DNA from: Caballeronia arvi
Lineage (GTDB): Bacteria > Pseudomonadota > Gammaproteobacteria > Burkholderiales > Burkholderiaceae
Reading direction: 5' to 3'
DNA length: 59,321 bases
Assembly (NCBI RefSeq): GCF_001544695.2
Contig: NZ_FCOM02000050.1
Coordinates: 1-59,321 of the forward strand
A program made the position numbers and the translations under genes. Of this stretch, positions 50,767-59,275 are shown piece by piece (within the stretch, counting starts at the first letter, position 1; every line of letters begins with the position of its first letter). The notes under the pieces are model-generated. The model searched no databases, was not told where the DNA came from, and saw nothing but the letters and a program-made list of their open reading frames with translations.

Positions 50767-51642
50767 TCAATGCGCGGGCGTGAAGAAGCGCTCGCGCAAT
50801 TCGTCGAGTCCCAGCGTTTCGAGCACGTCGGAGAGCCTTTGCGCGGGCCGTCCGCGCGGCAGGTCCTTGAACTGCGCGACGATCAGCTCGTTTTTCATCG
50901 AGTGCTCCCAGCCGACGAGTTCCGTCACGCTCACCTGATAGCCGTGCGATTCGAGTTGCAGGCAGCGCAGCACGTTCGTGATCTGACTCCCGAACTCGCG
51001 CGTGTGCAACGGATGCCGCCACATCTCGGTCAGCACATTCTTCGAGAGCGAATGCCCCTTGTTCTTGCGCAGCACCGAAGCGACTTCCGCCTGACAGCAC
51101 GGCACCACGACGATGTACTTCGCATTCTTTTGCAGAGCGAAGTGGATGGCGTCGTCGGTTGCGGTATTGCACGCGTGCAGCGCCGTGACGATATCGATCG
51201 ATTCCGGCAAACGATCCGAACCGATTGATTCGGCCACCGACAGATTCAGAAACGACATCCCGGTAAACCCGAGGCGCTCCGCCAATTCTTCGGATTTTCT
51301 TACGAGTTCTTCACGCGTCTCAATACCAAAGATGTGTGACCGATCGCGCAGAGTCTTGAAGAAGAGATCGTAGAGAATGAACCCAAGATAGGACTTCCCC
51401 GCTCCATGATCCACGAGTGATACGGCCCCCTGGCGCGTATGCACTTCGGAGAGAAGCGGTTCGATGAACTGATAGAGGTGATAGACCTGTTTCAGCTTGC
51501 GACGGCTGTCCTGGTTCATCTTGCCGTCGCGCGTGAGGATGTGAAGTTCCTTCAGCAGTTCGATCGACTGGCCTGGACGGATGTCGTGTTTGGTGGAGGG
51601 GTCGGGTGTGCCCGGAGCCGACGCGGAAGAATTCCTGGTCAT
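50767..51642 (-). CDS. SAM-dependent methyltransferase-like protein
   Basis: A 291-residue protein with a Rossmann-like SAM site: VSLVDHGAGKSYLGFILYDL is motif I, with HGAGKSYLG as an unusual variant of the glycine-rich loop. IFGIETREELVRKSEELAERLG follows, and IDIVTALHACNTATDDAI and VVPCCQAEVA further down. The DxxTALHAC-PCC pattern recalls the family of eukaryotic METTL25 and bacterial relatives; target unknown. The start is uncertain: the ATG at 51642 is chosen, one at 51675 is also in frame, and neither has a clear ribosome-binding site. Confidence 0.7.
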   Translation of the reverse strand: MTRNSSASAPGTPDPSTKHDIRPGQSIELLKELHILTRDGKMNQDSRRKLKQVYHLYQFIEPLLSEVHTRQGAVSLVDHGAGKSYLGFILYDLFFKTLRDRSHIFGIETREELVRKSEELAERLGFTGMSFLNLSVAESIGSDRLPESIDIVTALHACNTATDDAIHFALQKNAKYIVVVPCCQAEVASVLRKNKGHSLSKNVLTEMWRHPLHTREFGSQITNVLRCLQLESHGYQVSVTELVGWEHSMKNELIVAQFKDLPRGRPAQRLSDVLETLGLDELRERFFTPAH

Positions 51643-52022
51643 CGTGAAGGTGTGTCGAATAAAAAAGCGGAGCATGTTCGCGCCGAATGTGCGCTAACCG
51701 CTGGTTCTGCCGTCTCAAAAGAGGAAGTTTACCCAAAAGCGCAAAGACGCTCTTTGTTCCCATGACCGGCTCATCGGCGAATGCGTGGAATGGAACGCAT
51801 GGAACGGTTTGTGCATCGTCCCGACAATAGGCCATTGGAAAAGACGACACGACGTGGCTTCGGGCTACGTACCGATGCAGCAAGCAGGAGCAACAAGCTG
51901 GTAACGATCCCGCGCCTCGACACGCAAAGCGTCGTCACCCGCGCCCGGTATTTGTTACGTAACACCTAACGCACAGCGCGGCGAATGCGACTCGCCGGCG
52001 CCATGAACATGAGAGGACGGCG
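51643..52022. other. 380-bp intergenic region with a 12-bp palindrome
   Basis: No gene is accepted here. TGTTACGTAACA at 51953-51964 is a perfect palindrome, 58 bp before the next start codon, and could be an operator of the following small gene. The rest shows no terminator or clear promoter. Confidence 0.4.
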
Positions 52023-52343
52023 ATGGATGCGATCCCGGACAAGAAAGCAGAGAAACAATTCCAGGAGATGCTCGCGGCACTGACCGCGATGCCCGCGTGG
52101 AGTGAAAAGCAGCAACTCGAACTCGAAATGGCCCGAGAGATTTCCGTGGAGATGCTGCGCCTCGCCGAGTCGATGCGCGACGGCTCCACTGACATCGAAT
52201 CGTGCCTGACGATGCTGAAGTACGCCAAAGTGATGGACTTCGTCCTGACGACGCTCGCCTCGCGCCGGGATATCGCGCCGCAAACGCTGCGCGTGATCTT
52301 CAAGCTGGCGGGTCTGAAGGTCGATGAAGCCTATCCGGGCTGA
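52023..52343 (+). CDS. Small hypothetical protein, mostly helical
   Basis: A 106-residue protein with no recognised domain. It is rich in E, K, M and L, with no signal peptide or membrane segment, and looks almost wholly alpha-helical (for example KKAEKQFQEMLAALTAMPAW and LELEMAREISVEMLRLAE). A small soluble protein or adaptor is the best guess. A good ribosome-binding site (GAGAGGA) precedes the ATG at 52023, which argues that it is expressed. It converges on the FadR-type regulator gene 49 bp away. Confidence 0.65.
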   Translation: MDAIPDKKAEKQFQEMLAALTAMPAWSEKQQLELEMAREISVEMLRLAESMRDGSTDIESCLTMLKYAKVMDFVLTTLASRRDIAPQTLRVIFKLAGLKVDEAYPG

Positions 52344-52391
52344 CGCGGTCATCCTTTCGACGCCGGCGCGTGCTCCGGGCGCGCGCCGTGC

Positions 52392-53090
52392 TCAGCTTTT
52401 GCGTCTCGTCATCAGGCGCGCCGCGGACTGACGCATGTGCCGCTGCATGGCGGCCTGCGCCCAGACTGCGTCCCGCGCTTCCAGAGCTTCCAGAATCTCG
52501 CGATGCTCGCCGAGCGCAGCCGCCCACGTTTCCTCCCCTTCGAAGTGTCCACGCAGCGTCGACGACAGCGGGCTGTGCCGTTCGTCGTACAGACTACCGA
52601 CCGTGCGCACCAGCACGTCGTTGCCCGTCATCTGCGCGATCGCGATGTGAAACGCGCGATCGGCGGCCATCGGCACCTGGCCGTGTTCGACTTCCCGCGC
52701 CATCGTCTCGTACACGGCCCGCAGCGCTTTCAGTTCCTTCGGCCTCGCGAACGGCGCGACGCTCGCCGCGATCGCGCCTTCGATCACGCTGCGCGCGTTC
52801 ATGATCTCGATCGGGCTTTCGCCCAGTTCCGCTTCGGCCGCCGCTGGTTTGGACGCGGGCGCGGCGACGATATAGACGCCCGAACCCATGCGGATTTCGA
52901 CGCGCCCTTCCAATTCCAGCGCGACTAGCGCTTCGCGCACCGACGGCCGCGACACACCGAGCGTCTGCGCCAGTTCACGCTCCGACGGCAACCGGCCGTT
53001 CGGCGCGAAATCCTGCTGCTCGATCAAGCCGCGCAGCTTGTCGGCGATCTGTAGATAGAGGCGGCGCGTCTCGGCTGGTTTCACGCTCAC
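52392..53090 (-). CDS. GntR-family regulator, FadR/FCD subfamily
   Basis: A 232-residue regulator. The winged helix-turn-helix (about 8-75) contains LPSERELAQTLGVSRPSVREALVALELEGRVEIRMGSG, spread over residues 35-72. The C-terminal FCD ligand domain (about 95-220) has the metal-type histidine/arginine pattern. The start is GTG at 53090, with AGGAG seven bases upstream. It is divergent from the UxaB-like gene, and an FCD-type operator overlaps that gene's likely promoter. It probably represses the hexuronate-type genes in the absence of a sugar acid, as ExuR/UxuR do. Confidence 0.88.
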   Translation of the reverse strand: MSVKPAETRRLYLQIADKLRGLIEQQDFAPNGRLPSERELAQTLGVSRPSVREALVALELEGRVEIRMGSGVYIVAAPASKPAAAEAELGESPIEIMNARSVIEGAIAASVAPFARPKELKALRAVYETMAREVEHGQVPMAADRAFHIAIAQMTGNDVLVRTVGSLYDERHSPLSSTLRGHFEGEETWAAALGEHREILEALEARDAVWAQAAMQRHMRQSAARLMTRRKS

Positions 53091-53194
53091 GTGCTGGCTC
53101 CTGCTTTTTGTGTCGGGGAAAACGTGGATTGTAATCAGCAGGAGGGCGAACGCTCCGGGCAGCGCGGATTTGCCGTTCCTCAGCCGATTATAAG

Positions 53195-53228
53195 TGGCTT
53201 GACCAATTCTATTTCAAGACACTAGTAT
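53195..53228 (+). promoter_or_regulatory. Candidate promoter and FadR-type operator of the uxa genes
   Basis: TTGACC (53199-53204), an 18-nt spacer and TAGTAT (53223-53228) form a moderate promoter. TGGCTTGACCA (53195-53205) overlaps the -35 and differs by one base from the TGGTNNNACCA pattern used by FadR/UxuR-type repressors. An additional GGCCA/TGGCC inverted repeat lies at 53241-53252. The operator is an inference from pattern and place. Confidence 0.45.
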
Positions 53229-53310
53229 GCAATCCGGTAAGGCCAGGTGGCCCATTTTTTTACGGCCATCTGGAACCGTTTCCACTCGATTTTCCCCATA
53301 GCGCGCGACG

Positions 53311-54435
53311 ATGAGCAATCCGATTCTCCAATTCGGCACGAGCCGTTTCCTTCAGGCGCACGTCGATTTCTTTGTGGCCGTTGCGGCGCGCCGCGATCCG
53401 GCGTCGGCGCTCGGCAAGATCACGGTCGTGCAGACCACGTCCAGCGCGGACAGCCGCGCGCGCATCGACGCGTTGCGCTCCGCCGGGCGCTATCCGGTGC
53501 GCATTCGCGGGCGCCGCTGGGACGAAACCATCGATACGACCGTCGAGTGCGATTCGATCACCGAAGCGCTGCACGCGAACGAGGACTGGCCATTGCTGAT
53601 CGAGCGTGCGAAGCGCGACGTGAAGGTGATCGTCTCGAATACGGCCGACGCAGGCTACGCCCTCTTCGACGAGGACACCGCCGATCTGCTCGCTGGCCAG
53701 CGCACGCCGCGCGGTTTCGCGGCGAAGCTCGCGGTGCTGCTGCACGCGCGTTTCCAGGCGGGCGCGGCGCCGATCACGCTCCTGCCGTGCGAGCTGGTTT
53801 CGCGCAACGGCGACACGCTGCGCGATCTGGTCGTCGGCGTTGCGCGCGGATGGAATGCCGACGACACGTTCATCGGCTATCTGAGGAAAGATTGCGTGTG
53901 GGTGAATTCGCTCGTCGACCGCATCGTTGCGGAGCCGATCCAGCCCGTTGGCGCGATCGCCGAACCGTACGCGCTGTGGGCGATCGAGCGGCAGGCGGGC
54001 ATGGTGCTGCCGTGCGAGCACGAGGACATCGTCGTCACGGACGATCTCGCGCATTACGAACGTCTCAAGCTTCTGCTGCTGAATCTCGGCCACACGATGC
54101 TCGCGCAGCTCTGGCGCACGCGCGACGGTTCGCCCGACATGACCGTGCTCGACGCAATGCGCGATCCGGCCTATCGCGATCCGCTCGAAGCGACGTGGCG
54201 CGACGAAGTGCTGCCGGTTTTCGCGGCGCTCGGCCAGCGCGACGTCGCGACGGAATACGTCGCGAGCGTGCGAGACCGCTTCGAGAACCCGTTTCTCGTG
54301 CATCGGCTCGCGGATATCGCGCGCAATCACGACGAGAAGAAGGTTCGGCGCTTCCAGCCCGTCATCGGACTCGCGCGCGAGCTGAAGCTCGACATCGAGC
54401 AGAAGCGGCTGCGCGACGCTCTCGAATCCGCCTGA
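53311..54435 (+). CDS. UxaB-like hexuronate reductase (mannitol dehydrogenase family)
   Basis: A 374-residue protein of the mannitol dehydrogenase family. The start ILQFGTSRFLQAHVDFFV is the dinucleotide fold of this group, with GxxxFxxAH in place of the standard GxGxxG. ITLLPCELVSRNGDTLRDLV and VWVNSLVDRIV are further blocks; the catalytic lysine is in the RLKLLLLNLGHTMLA region. UxaB reduces tagaturonate to altronate. The neighbouring UxaA-like dehydratase supports this, though a fructuronate/mannonate-type activity is possible. It is shorter than E. coli UxaB (about 480 residues). No clear ribosome-binding site is seen. Confidence 0.75.
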   Translation: MSNPILQFGTSRFLQAHVDFFVAVAARRDPASALGKITVVQTTSSADSRARIDALRSAGRYPVRIRGRRWDETIDTTVECDSITEALHANEDWPLLIERAKRDVKVIVSNTADAGYALFDEDTADLLAGQRTPRGFAAKLAVLLHARFQAGAAPITLLPCELVSRNGDTLRDLVVGVARGWNADDTFIGYLRKDCVWVNSLVDRIVAEPIQPVGAIAEPYALWAIERQAGMVLPCEHEDIVVTDDLAHYERLKLLLLNLGHTMLAQLWRTRDGSPDMTVLDAMRDPAYRDPLEATWRDEVLPVFAALGQRDVATEYVASVRDRFENPFLVHRLADIARNHDEKKVRRFQPVIGLARELKLDIEQKRLRDALESA

Positions 54436-54532
54436 AGAACGAAACCACGTTTTTGCAATCACGGCTCGCCGCGCCGGCATCGCGGATCAAGCCGGAATGA
54501 AACGAAGTGCCGCCCCATTGAGGAGACAAACG

Positions 54533-55819
54533 ATGCGCAAAATGCGTTGGGTAGTGATATTTCTGGCCTTTCTGGCTATCGCGATCAATTACATCGATCG
54601 CGCCAACCTCGCGGTCGCCGCACCGCAGATCGAGAAAGCGCTCAACATCGGCCCGGCCGAAATGGGCTTCATCCTGAGCGGCTTCTTCTGGAGCTACGCG
54701 CTCATGCAGATGCCGTTCGGCTGGTTCGTCGATCGCGTCGGCGCGCGCATTGCGCTGCCGCTCGCAGTGGGCTGGTGGTCGGTGTTCACAGCGCTGACCG
54801 CGGTTGCGACGAGCGTCGTCGGCATGTTCGGCTGCCGTCTGATGCTCGGCATCGGTGAGGCGGGGGCGTATCCGTCGTGCGCGAAGCTCGTGTCGCAATG
54901 GTTCACGAAATCGCAACGCGCATTCGCGACCAGCATCTTCGATTCCGGCTCTCGCGTGGGTTCCGCGCTGTCGATTCCCGTCGTCGCGCTGATCATCAGT
55001 TCGTTCGGCTGGGAAGCGTCGTTCGTCATCACCGGCGTGATCGGCTTCGTGTGGATTCTCGGCTGGTTCCTGATCTACCGTAACAAGTCGAAAGGCGATC
55101 TGACGGGCGAAACCGATGTCGCGCCGGTGCCGGTCGCGCCGAGAAACAAGGTGTCCTGGGCGTCGCTCTTCAAGTACCGCACGCTGTGGGGCATGATGCT
55201 CGGCTTCTTCTGCCTGAACTTCGTGATCTACTTCTTCATCACCTGGTTCCCGAGCTATCTCGTGCAAGCGCACGGCTTCTCGCTCAAGTCGCTCGGCACG
55301 CTCGGCACGATTCCCGCGCTGATGTCGATTCCCGGCGGCTGGCTCGGCGGCGTCGTGTCGGACTCGCTCTTCAAGCGCGGCTGGAGCCTGACGGCGGCAC
55401 GCAAGACCTGCATGGTCGGCGGCATGCTGTTGTCGTCGGTCATCACGCTGTGCGCCTTCGTGACCAATATCTATCTGATGCTCGCGTTCTTCGGCATCGC
55501 TTACGCGAGCCTTGCGTTCGCCGCCGCCAGCATCTGGTCGCTGCCGAGCGACGTCGCGCCGACGCCCGATCACGTCGCATCGATCGGCGGCATTCAGAAC
55601 TTCGCGTCGAACCTGGCCGGTATCGTGATCACGACCTTCACCGGCGTGATGCTCGCGATCACCAAGGGCTCGTTCGTGATTCCGCTGTGCGTCGCGGGCG
55701 GCTTCTGCTTCCTCGGTGCGTTCAGCTATCTTGTGATTGTCGGCAAGATCGAGCCGCTGAATCGCGCCGACGAAGAGCAAGCCCGGCGCGACGACGGCCG
55801 CGCACCTTCAACGGTCTGA
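54533..55819 (+). CDS. MFS sugar-acid symporter (anion:cation symporter family)
   Basis: A 428-residue 12-helix transporter. The start WVVIFLAFLAIAINYIDRANLAVA is characteristic of the anion:cation symporter family, as are ALMQMPFGWFVDRVGAR and RLMLGIGEAGAYPSCAKLV. Members take up hexuronates, glucarate, galactonate or similar acids with protons. GAGGAGAC six bases upstream fixes the ATG at 54533. It lies between the UxaB-like and UxaA-like genes, so hexuronate or altronate uptake is the best inference. Confidence 0.85.
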   Translation: MRKMRWVVIFLAFLAIAINYIDRANLAVAAPQIEKALNIGPAEMGFILSGFFWSYALMQMPFGWFVDRVGARIALPLAVGWWSVFTALTAVATSVVGMFGCRLMLGIGEAGAYPSCAKLVSQWFTKSQRAFATSIFDSGSRVGSALSIPVVALIISSFGWEASFVITGVIGFVWILGWFLIYRNKSKGDLTGETDVAPVPVAPRNKVSWASLFKYRTLWGMMLGFFCLNFVIYFFITWFPSYLVQAHGFSLKSLGTLGTIPALMSIPGGWLGGVVSDSLFKRGWSLTAARKTCMVGGMLLSSVITLCAFVTNIYLMLAFFGIAYASLAFAAASIWSLPSDVAPTPDHVASIGGIQNFASNLAGIVITTFTGVMLAITKGSFVIPLCVAGGFCFLGAFSYLVIVGKIEPLNRADEEQARRDDGRAPSTV

Positions 55820-55829
55820 GAATAAAACC

Positions 55830-57371
55830 ATGTCCACCACATCCACCGACCATGCGGTCATCCGGCTGCATCCCAACGACGACGTCGTCATCGCGACGCG
55901 TCAGTTGCTCTCCGGCGCGCGGATCGCGTCGGAGGATCTCGTCGTCGCCGGCCTGATTCCGCCGGGTCACAAGATCGCGACGCGCGACATCGCCGCGGGC
56001 CAACCCGTGAAGCGCTACAACCAGATCATCGGCGTGGCGCGCGAGGCGATTTCGCGCGGGCAGCACGTGCACACGCACAATCTGTCGATGGCCGATTTCG
56101 CGCGCGAGCACGAATTCGGCGTCGACCTGCACCCGACGCCGTTCGTCGATAAACCCGCGACGTTCATGGGCATCCGTCGCGACGATGGCCGCGTGGCGAC
56201 ACGCAATTTCGTCGGCGTGCTGACGAGCGTGAACTGCTCGGCGACGGTCGCACGCGCGATCGCCGATCACTTCCGGCGCGACGTGCATCCGGAAGCACTT
56301 GCGGACTATCCGAACGTCGATGGCGTGATCGCGCTAACGCATGGTCTCGGATGCGGCATCGACATGCAGGGCGAAGGTCTCGGCATCCTGCGCCGCACGC
56401 TGGCGGGGTACGCGGTGCATCCGAACTTTCATTCGGTGCTGTTCGTCGGCCTCGGATGCGAGACGAACCAGATTTCGGGCGTGCTCGAATCGAGCGGGCT
56501 GAAGGACGGCGAGAGGCTGCGCAGCTTCACGATTCAGGACAGCGGCGGCACGCGAAAGACGATCGAGCACGGTATCGCGCTCGTGAAGGAAATGCTCGCC
56601 GATGCGAATCGCGTGCAGCGCGAGCCGGTGCCGGCGTCGCATTTGATCGTCGGATTGCAGTGCGGCGGTTCGGATGGTTATTCGGGCATTTCCGCGAACC
56701 CGGCGCTCGGCGCGGCCGTCGACAAGCTCGTCGCGCATGGCGGCACGGCGATTCTCTCGGAGACGCCCGAAGTGTATGGCGCGGAGCATTTGCTGACGCG
56801 ACGCGCGGTGAGCCGTGAAGTCGGCGAAAAGCTGCTGACGCGCATCAAGTGGTGGGAAGAGTACTGCGCGCGCAACGGCGCGGCGATGGACAACAATCCG
56901 TCGGCGGGCAACAAGGTCGGCGGGTTGACGACGATTCTCGAAAAATCGCTCGGTGCGGTCGCGAAGGGCGGCACGACGAATCTCGTCGAGGTGTACGAGT
57001 ACGCGCAGCGCATCGATGCGAAGGGATTCGTCTTCATGGATTCGCCCGGCTACGATCCGATGTCCGCGACCGGCCAGGTTGCGTCGGGCGCGAACCTCAT
57101 CTGCTTCACGACGGGCCGCGGATCGGCTTATGGATGCGCGCCCTCGCCTTCGCTCAAGCTCGCGACGAACACGGCGCTGTGGGAGCGGCAGGAAGAGGAT
57201 ATGGATATCAACTGCGGCGGAGTGGTCGACGGGTCAGCGACCATCGAGCAGCTCGGCGACGAGATCTTTCAGATGATGCTCGACTGCGCGTCGGGCGTGG
57301 CATCGAAGAGCGAACTGCACGGGTATGGGCAGAGTGAGTTCGTGCCCTGGCAGGTGGGTGTGGTGACTTGA
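55830..57371 (+). CDS. UxaA-family altronate (or galactarate) dehydratase
   Basis: A 513-residue protein of the UxaA/GarD family. An N-terminal SAF-type domain (about 1-95) is followed by the large domain with TFMGIRRDDGRVATRNFVGV, ALTHGLGCGIDMQGEGL, VLFVGLGCETNQI, GLQCGGSDGYSGISANPALG and DSPGYDPMSATGQVASGANL. These iron-dependent dehydratases convert altronate (UxaA) or galactarate (GarD). The UxaB-like neighbour favours altronate and production of 2-keto-3-deoxygluconate. It begins 10 bp after the symporter gene, so the three genes are one operon. UxaC isomerase and the KDG kinase are not in the window. Confidence 0.88.
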   Translation: MSTTSTDHAVIRLHPNDDVVIATRQLLSGARIASEDLVVAGLIPPGHKIATRDIAAGQPVKRYNQIIGVAREAISRGQHVHTHNLSMADFAREHEFGVDLHPTPFVDKPATFMGIRRDDGRVATRNFVGVLTSVNCSATVARAIADHFRRDVHPEALADYPNVDGVIALTHGLGCGIDMQGEGLGILRRTLAGYAVHPNFHSVLFVGLGCETNQISGVLESSGLKDGERLRSFTIQDSGGTRKTIEHGIALVKEMLADANRVQREPVPASHLIVGLQCGGSDGYSGISANPALGAAVDKLVAHGGTAILSETPEVYGAEHLLTRRAVSREVGEKLLTRIKWWEEYCARNGAAMDNNPSAGNKVGGLTTILEKSLGAVAKGGTTNLVEVYEYAQRIDAKGFVFMDSPGYDPMSATGQVASGANLICFTTGRGSAYGCAPSPSLKLATNTALWERQEEDMDINCGGVVDGSATIEQLGDEIFQMMLDCASGVASKSELHGYGQSEFVPWQVGVVT

Positions 57372-57396
57372 GATTGCTGCGGCTTGGGCGATGAAG

Positions 57397-57430
57397 GGCG
57401 CATCGGGTTTGACGATGCGCCTTTTTCTTT
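57397..57430 (+). terminator. Intrinsic terminator of the uxa operon
   Basis: Stem GGCGCATCG/CGATGCGCC (57397-57405 with 57413-57421) with a 7-nt loop, followed by TTTTTCTTTT. Confidence 0.92.
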
Positions 57431-57481
57431 TGCGTCGGCCGGCTTGTCCGATATCGGGTCTTTGAGCGGATCTGCCGAATG

Positions 57482-59116
57482 TCAGGCCGTCGCGGCGTGC
57501 TCGCTGATCATCTTCAGCGCGACGGCCTCCGCGACTTCGATGCCATCGATTGCCGCCGAGTAGATACCGCCCGCATAACCTGCGCCCTCGCCCGCCGGAT
57601 ACAAGCCTTCGACGTTGACGCTCTGATAATCGTCCTTCCGACGCACGCGCAACGGCGACGACGTGCGCGTCTCGACACCCGTCAAGACGGCATCGTGCAT
57701 CGCAAACCCTTTAATCTTCTTGTCGAGTTCGGGCAAGGCTTCGCGGATCGCTTCGATCACGTAGTCGGGAAGCGCGGTGCTCAGGTCGGTCGGCTTCACA
57801 CCCGGCTTGTAGGAAGGCGTGACCGAACCGAGCGACGTGGAAGGACGTCCCGCGATGAAATCGCCGACGAGTTGCCCAGGAGCGGAGTAATCGCCGCCGC
57901 CTAGCTCGAACGCACGCTCTTCCCATTTGCGCTGAAACGCGATGCCGGCAAGCGGACCGCCAGGATAGTCGTCCGGCGTAATGCCGACGACGATACCCGC
58001 GTTCGCATTGCGTTCCGCACGCGAATACTGGCTCATGCCATTGGTCACGACGCGCCCCGGTTCCGATGTCGCCGCGACCACCGTGCCGCCTGGGCACATG
58101 CAGAAGCTGTAGACCGCGCGTCCGTTGCTGCAGTGATGGACCACTTTGTAGTCGGCGGCGCCGAGCCGCTCGTGGCCTGCGAATTTCCCGAAGCGGCTTC
58201 GATCGATCACGCCTTGCGGATGCTCGATACGAAAACCCAGCGAGAACGGCTTGGCTTCCATGTACACGCCGCGATCGTGCAGCATCTCGAACGTATCGCG
58301 CGCGCTGTGGCCGATGGACAGCACGACATGATCGCAACGCAACGTTTCACCTGTCGACAGGCGCAAGCCGCGCACCTTGCCATTATCGATGTCGATATCT
58401 TCGACGCGCTGCTGGAATCGCACTTCGCCGCCGAGTTGATGAATCTGCGCGCGCATCTTCTCGACCATGCTGACGAGCCTGAACGTACCGATGTGCGGGC
58501 GGCTCAAGTACAGAATGTCTTCGGGCGCACCGGCTTTGACGAATTCATCGAGAACCTTGCGGCCGTAGTGCTTGGGATCCTTGATCTGGCTGTAGAGTTT
58601 GCCGTCCGAGAACGTGCCGGCGCCGCCTTCTCCGAACTGAACATTCGACTCCGGATTGAGCTCGTTGCGTCGCCACAGGCCCCACGTATCTTTCGTCCGC
58701 TCGCGTACGGCCTTTCCGCGTTCGAGGATGATCGGGCGGAAGCCCATCTGCGCGAGGATCAATCCGGCAAAAAGTCCGCACGGCCCCATACCGATGACAA
58801 CTGGGCGAGGCTGCGTGGATCGCGCAGGCGCTGTCGCGACGAAGCGATATGTCATGTCCGGCGTGACGCCGCAGTGCGGATGCGGCCGCGCCTCGAGTCG
58901 CCTCAACACCGATGCTTCGTCTTTCAGTTCCACATCGATGATGTAGGTGAGCTTGATATCGGCGCGCTTGCGGGCGTCATGCGCGCGGCGAAATACGTGG
59001 AAGCTCACAAGTTGGTCGGCATCAACGCCGATCTCCGCAAGGCGCGCGAAAACCGCAGGTTCGATAGCCGATTCAGGATGATCGAGCGGGAGCTTGATTT
59101 CGCTTAGACGTAGCAT
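57482..59116 (-). CDS. FAD-dependent dehydrogenase (YlmA/NAD-FAD utilising family)
   Basis: A 544-residue flavoprotein. A 95-residue N-terminal domain precedes the dinucleotide fold VVIGMGPCGLFAGLILAQMG (about 105-124), followed by ILERGKAVRERTKDTWGLWR and QFGEGGAGTFSDGKL. A middle FAD region contains VVLSIGHSARDTFEML, and the C-terminus has LYPAGEGAGYAGGIYSAAIDGI. This layout is known from a widespread but poorly studied group of FAD-dependent dehydrogenases. The substrate is unknown. It stands alone, downstream of the rrn operon at the right end, on the same strand. Confidence 0.8.
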   Translation of the reverse strand: MLRLSEIKLPLDHPESAIEPAVFARLAEIGVDADQLVSFHVFRRAHDARKRADIKLTYIIDVELKDEASVLRRLEARPHPHCGVTPDMTYRFVATAPARSTQPRPVVIGMGPCGLFAGLILAQMGFRPIILERGKAVRERTKDTWGLWRRNELNPESNVQFGEGGAGTFSDGKLYSQIKDPKHYGRKVLDEFVKAGAPEDILYLSRPHIGTFRLVSMVEKMRAQIHQLGGEVRFQQRVEDIDIDNGKVRGLRLSTGETLRCDHVVLSIGHSARDTFEMLHDRGVYMEAKPFSLGFRIEHPQGVIDRSRFGKFAGHERLGAADYKVVHHCSNGRAVYSFCMCPGGTVVAATSEPGRVVTNGMSQYSRAERNANAGIVVGITPDDYPGGPLAGIAFQRKWEERAFELGGGDYSAPGQLVGDFIAGRPSTSLGSVTPSYKPGVKPTDLSTALPDYVIEAIREALPELDKKIKGFAMHDAVLTGVETRTSSPLRVRRKDDYQSVNVEGLYPAGEGAGYAGGIYSAAIDGIEVAEAVALKMISEHAATA

Positions 59117-59227
59117 GGAAGACTCGACGGCTTAAGCCGCGCTTGGGAAATACGTACAGGATTTTAGCGCTTGAACGGGCATGAGCCTTGAGGCTTCGCT
59201 GACGTTTTGATTTCTGCGCCCGAACGC

Positions 59228-59258
59228 AAAAACCCCACCTTTGTGGGGTGGGGTTTTT
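59228..59258 (-). terminator. Terminator of the rRNA operon
   Basis: A 12-bp stem AAAAACCCCACC/GGTGGGGTTTTT (59228-59239 with 59247-59258). On the minus strand it lies about 20 nt after the 5S rRNA and ends in five T residues. It is symmetrical, so it also works on the plus strand. Confidence 0.85.
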
Positions 59259-59275
59259 GTTTTGCTGCATGAGGA

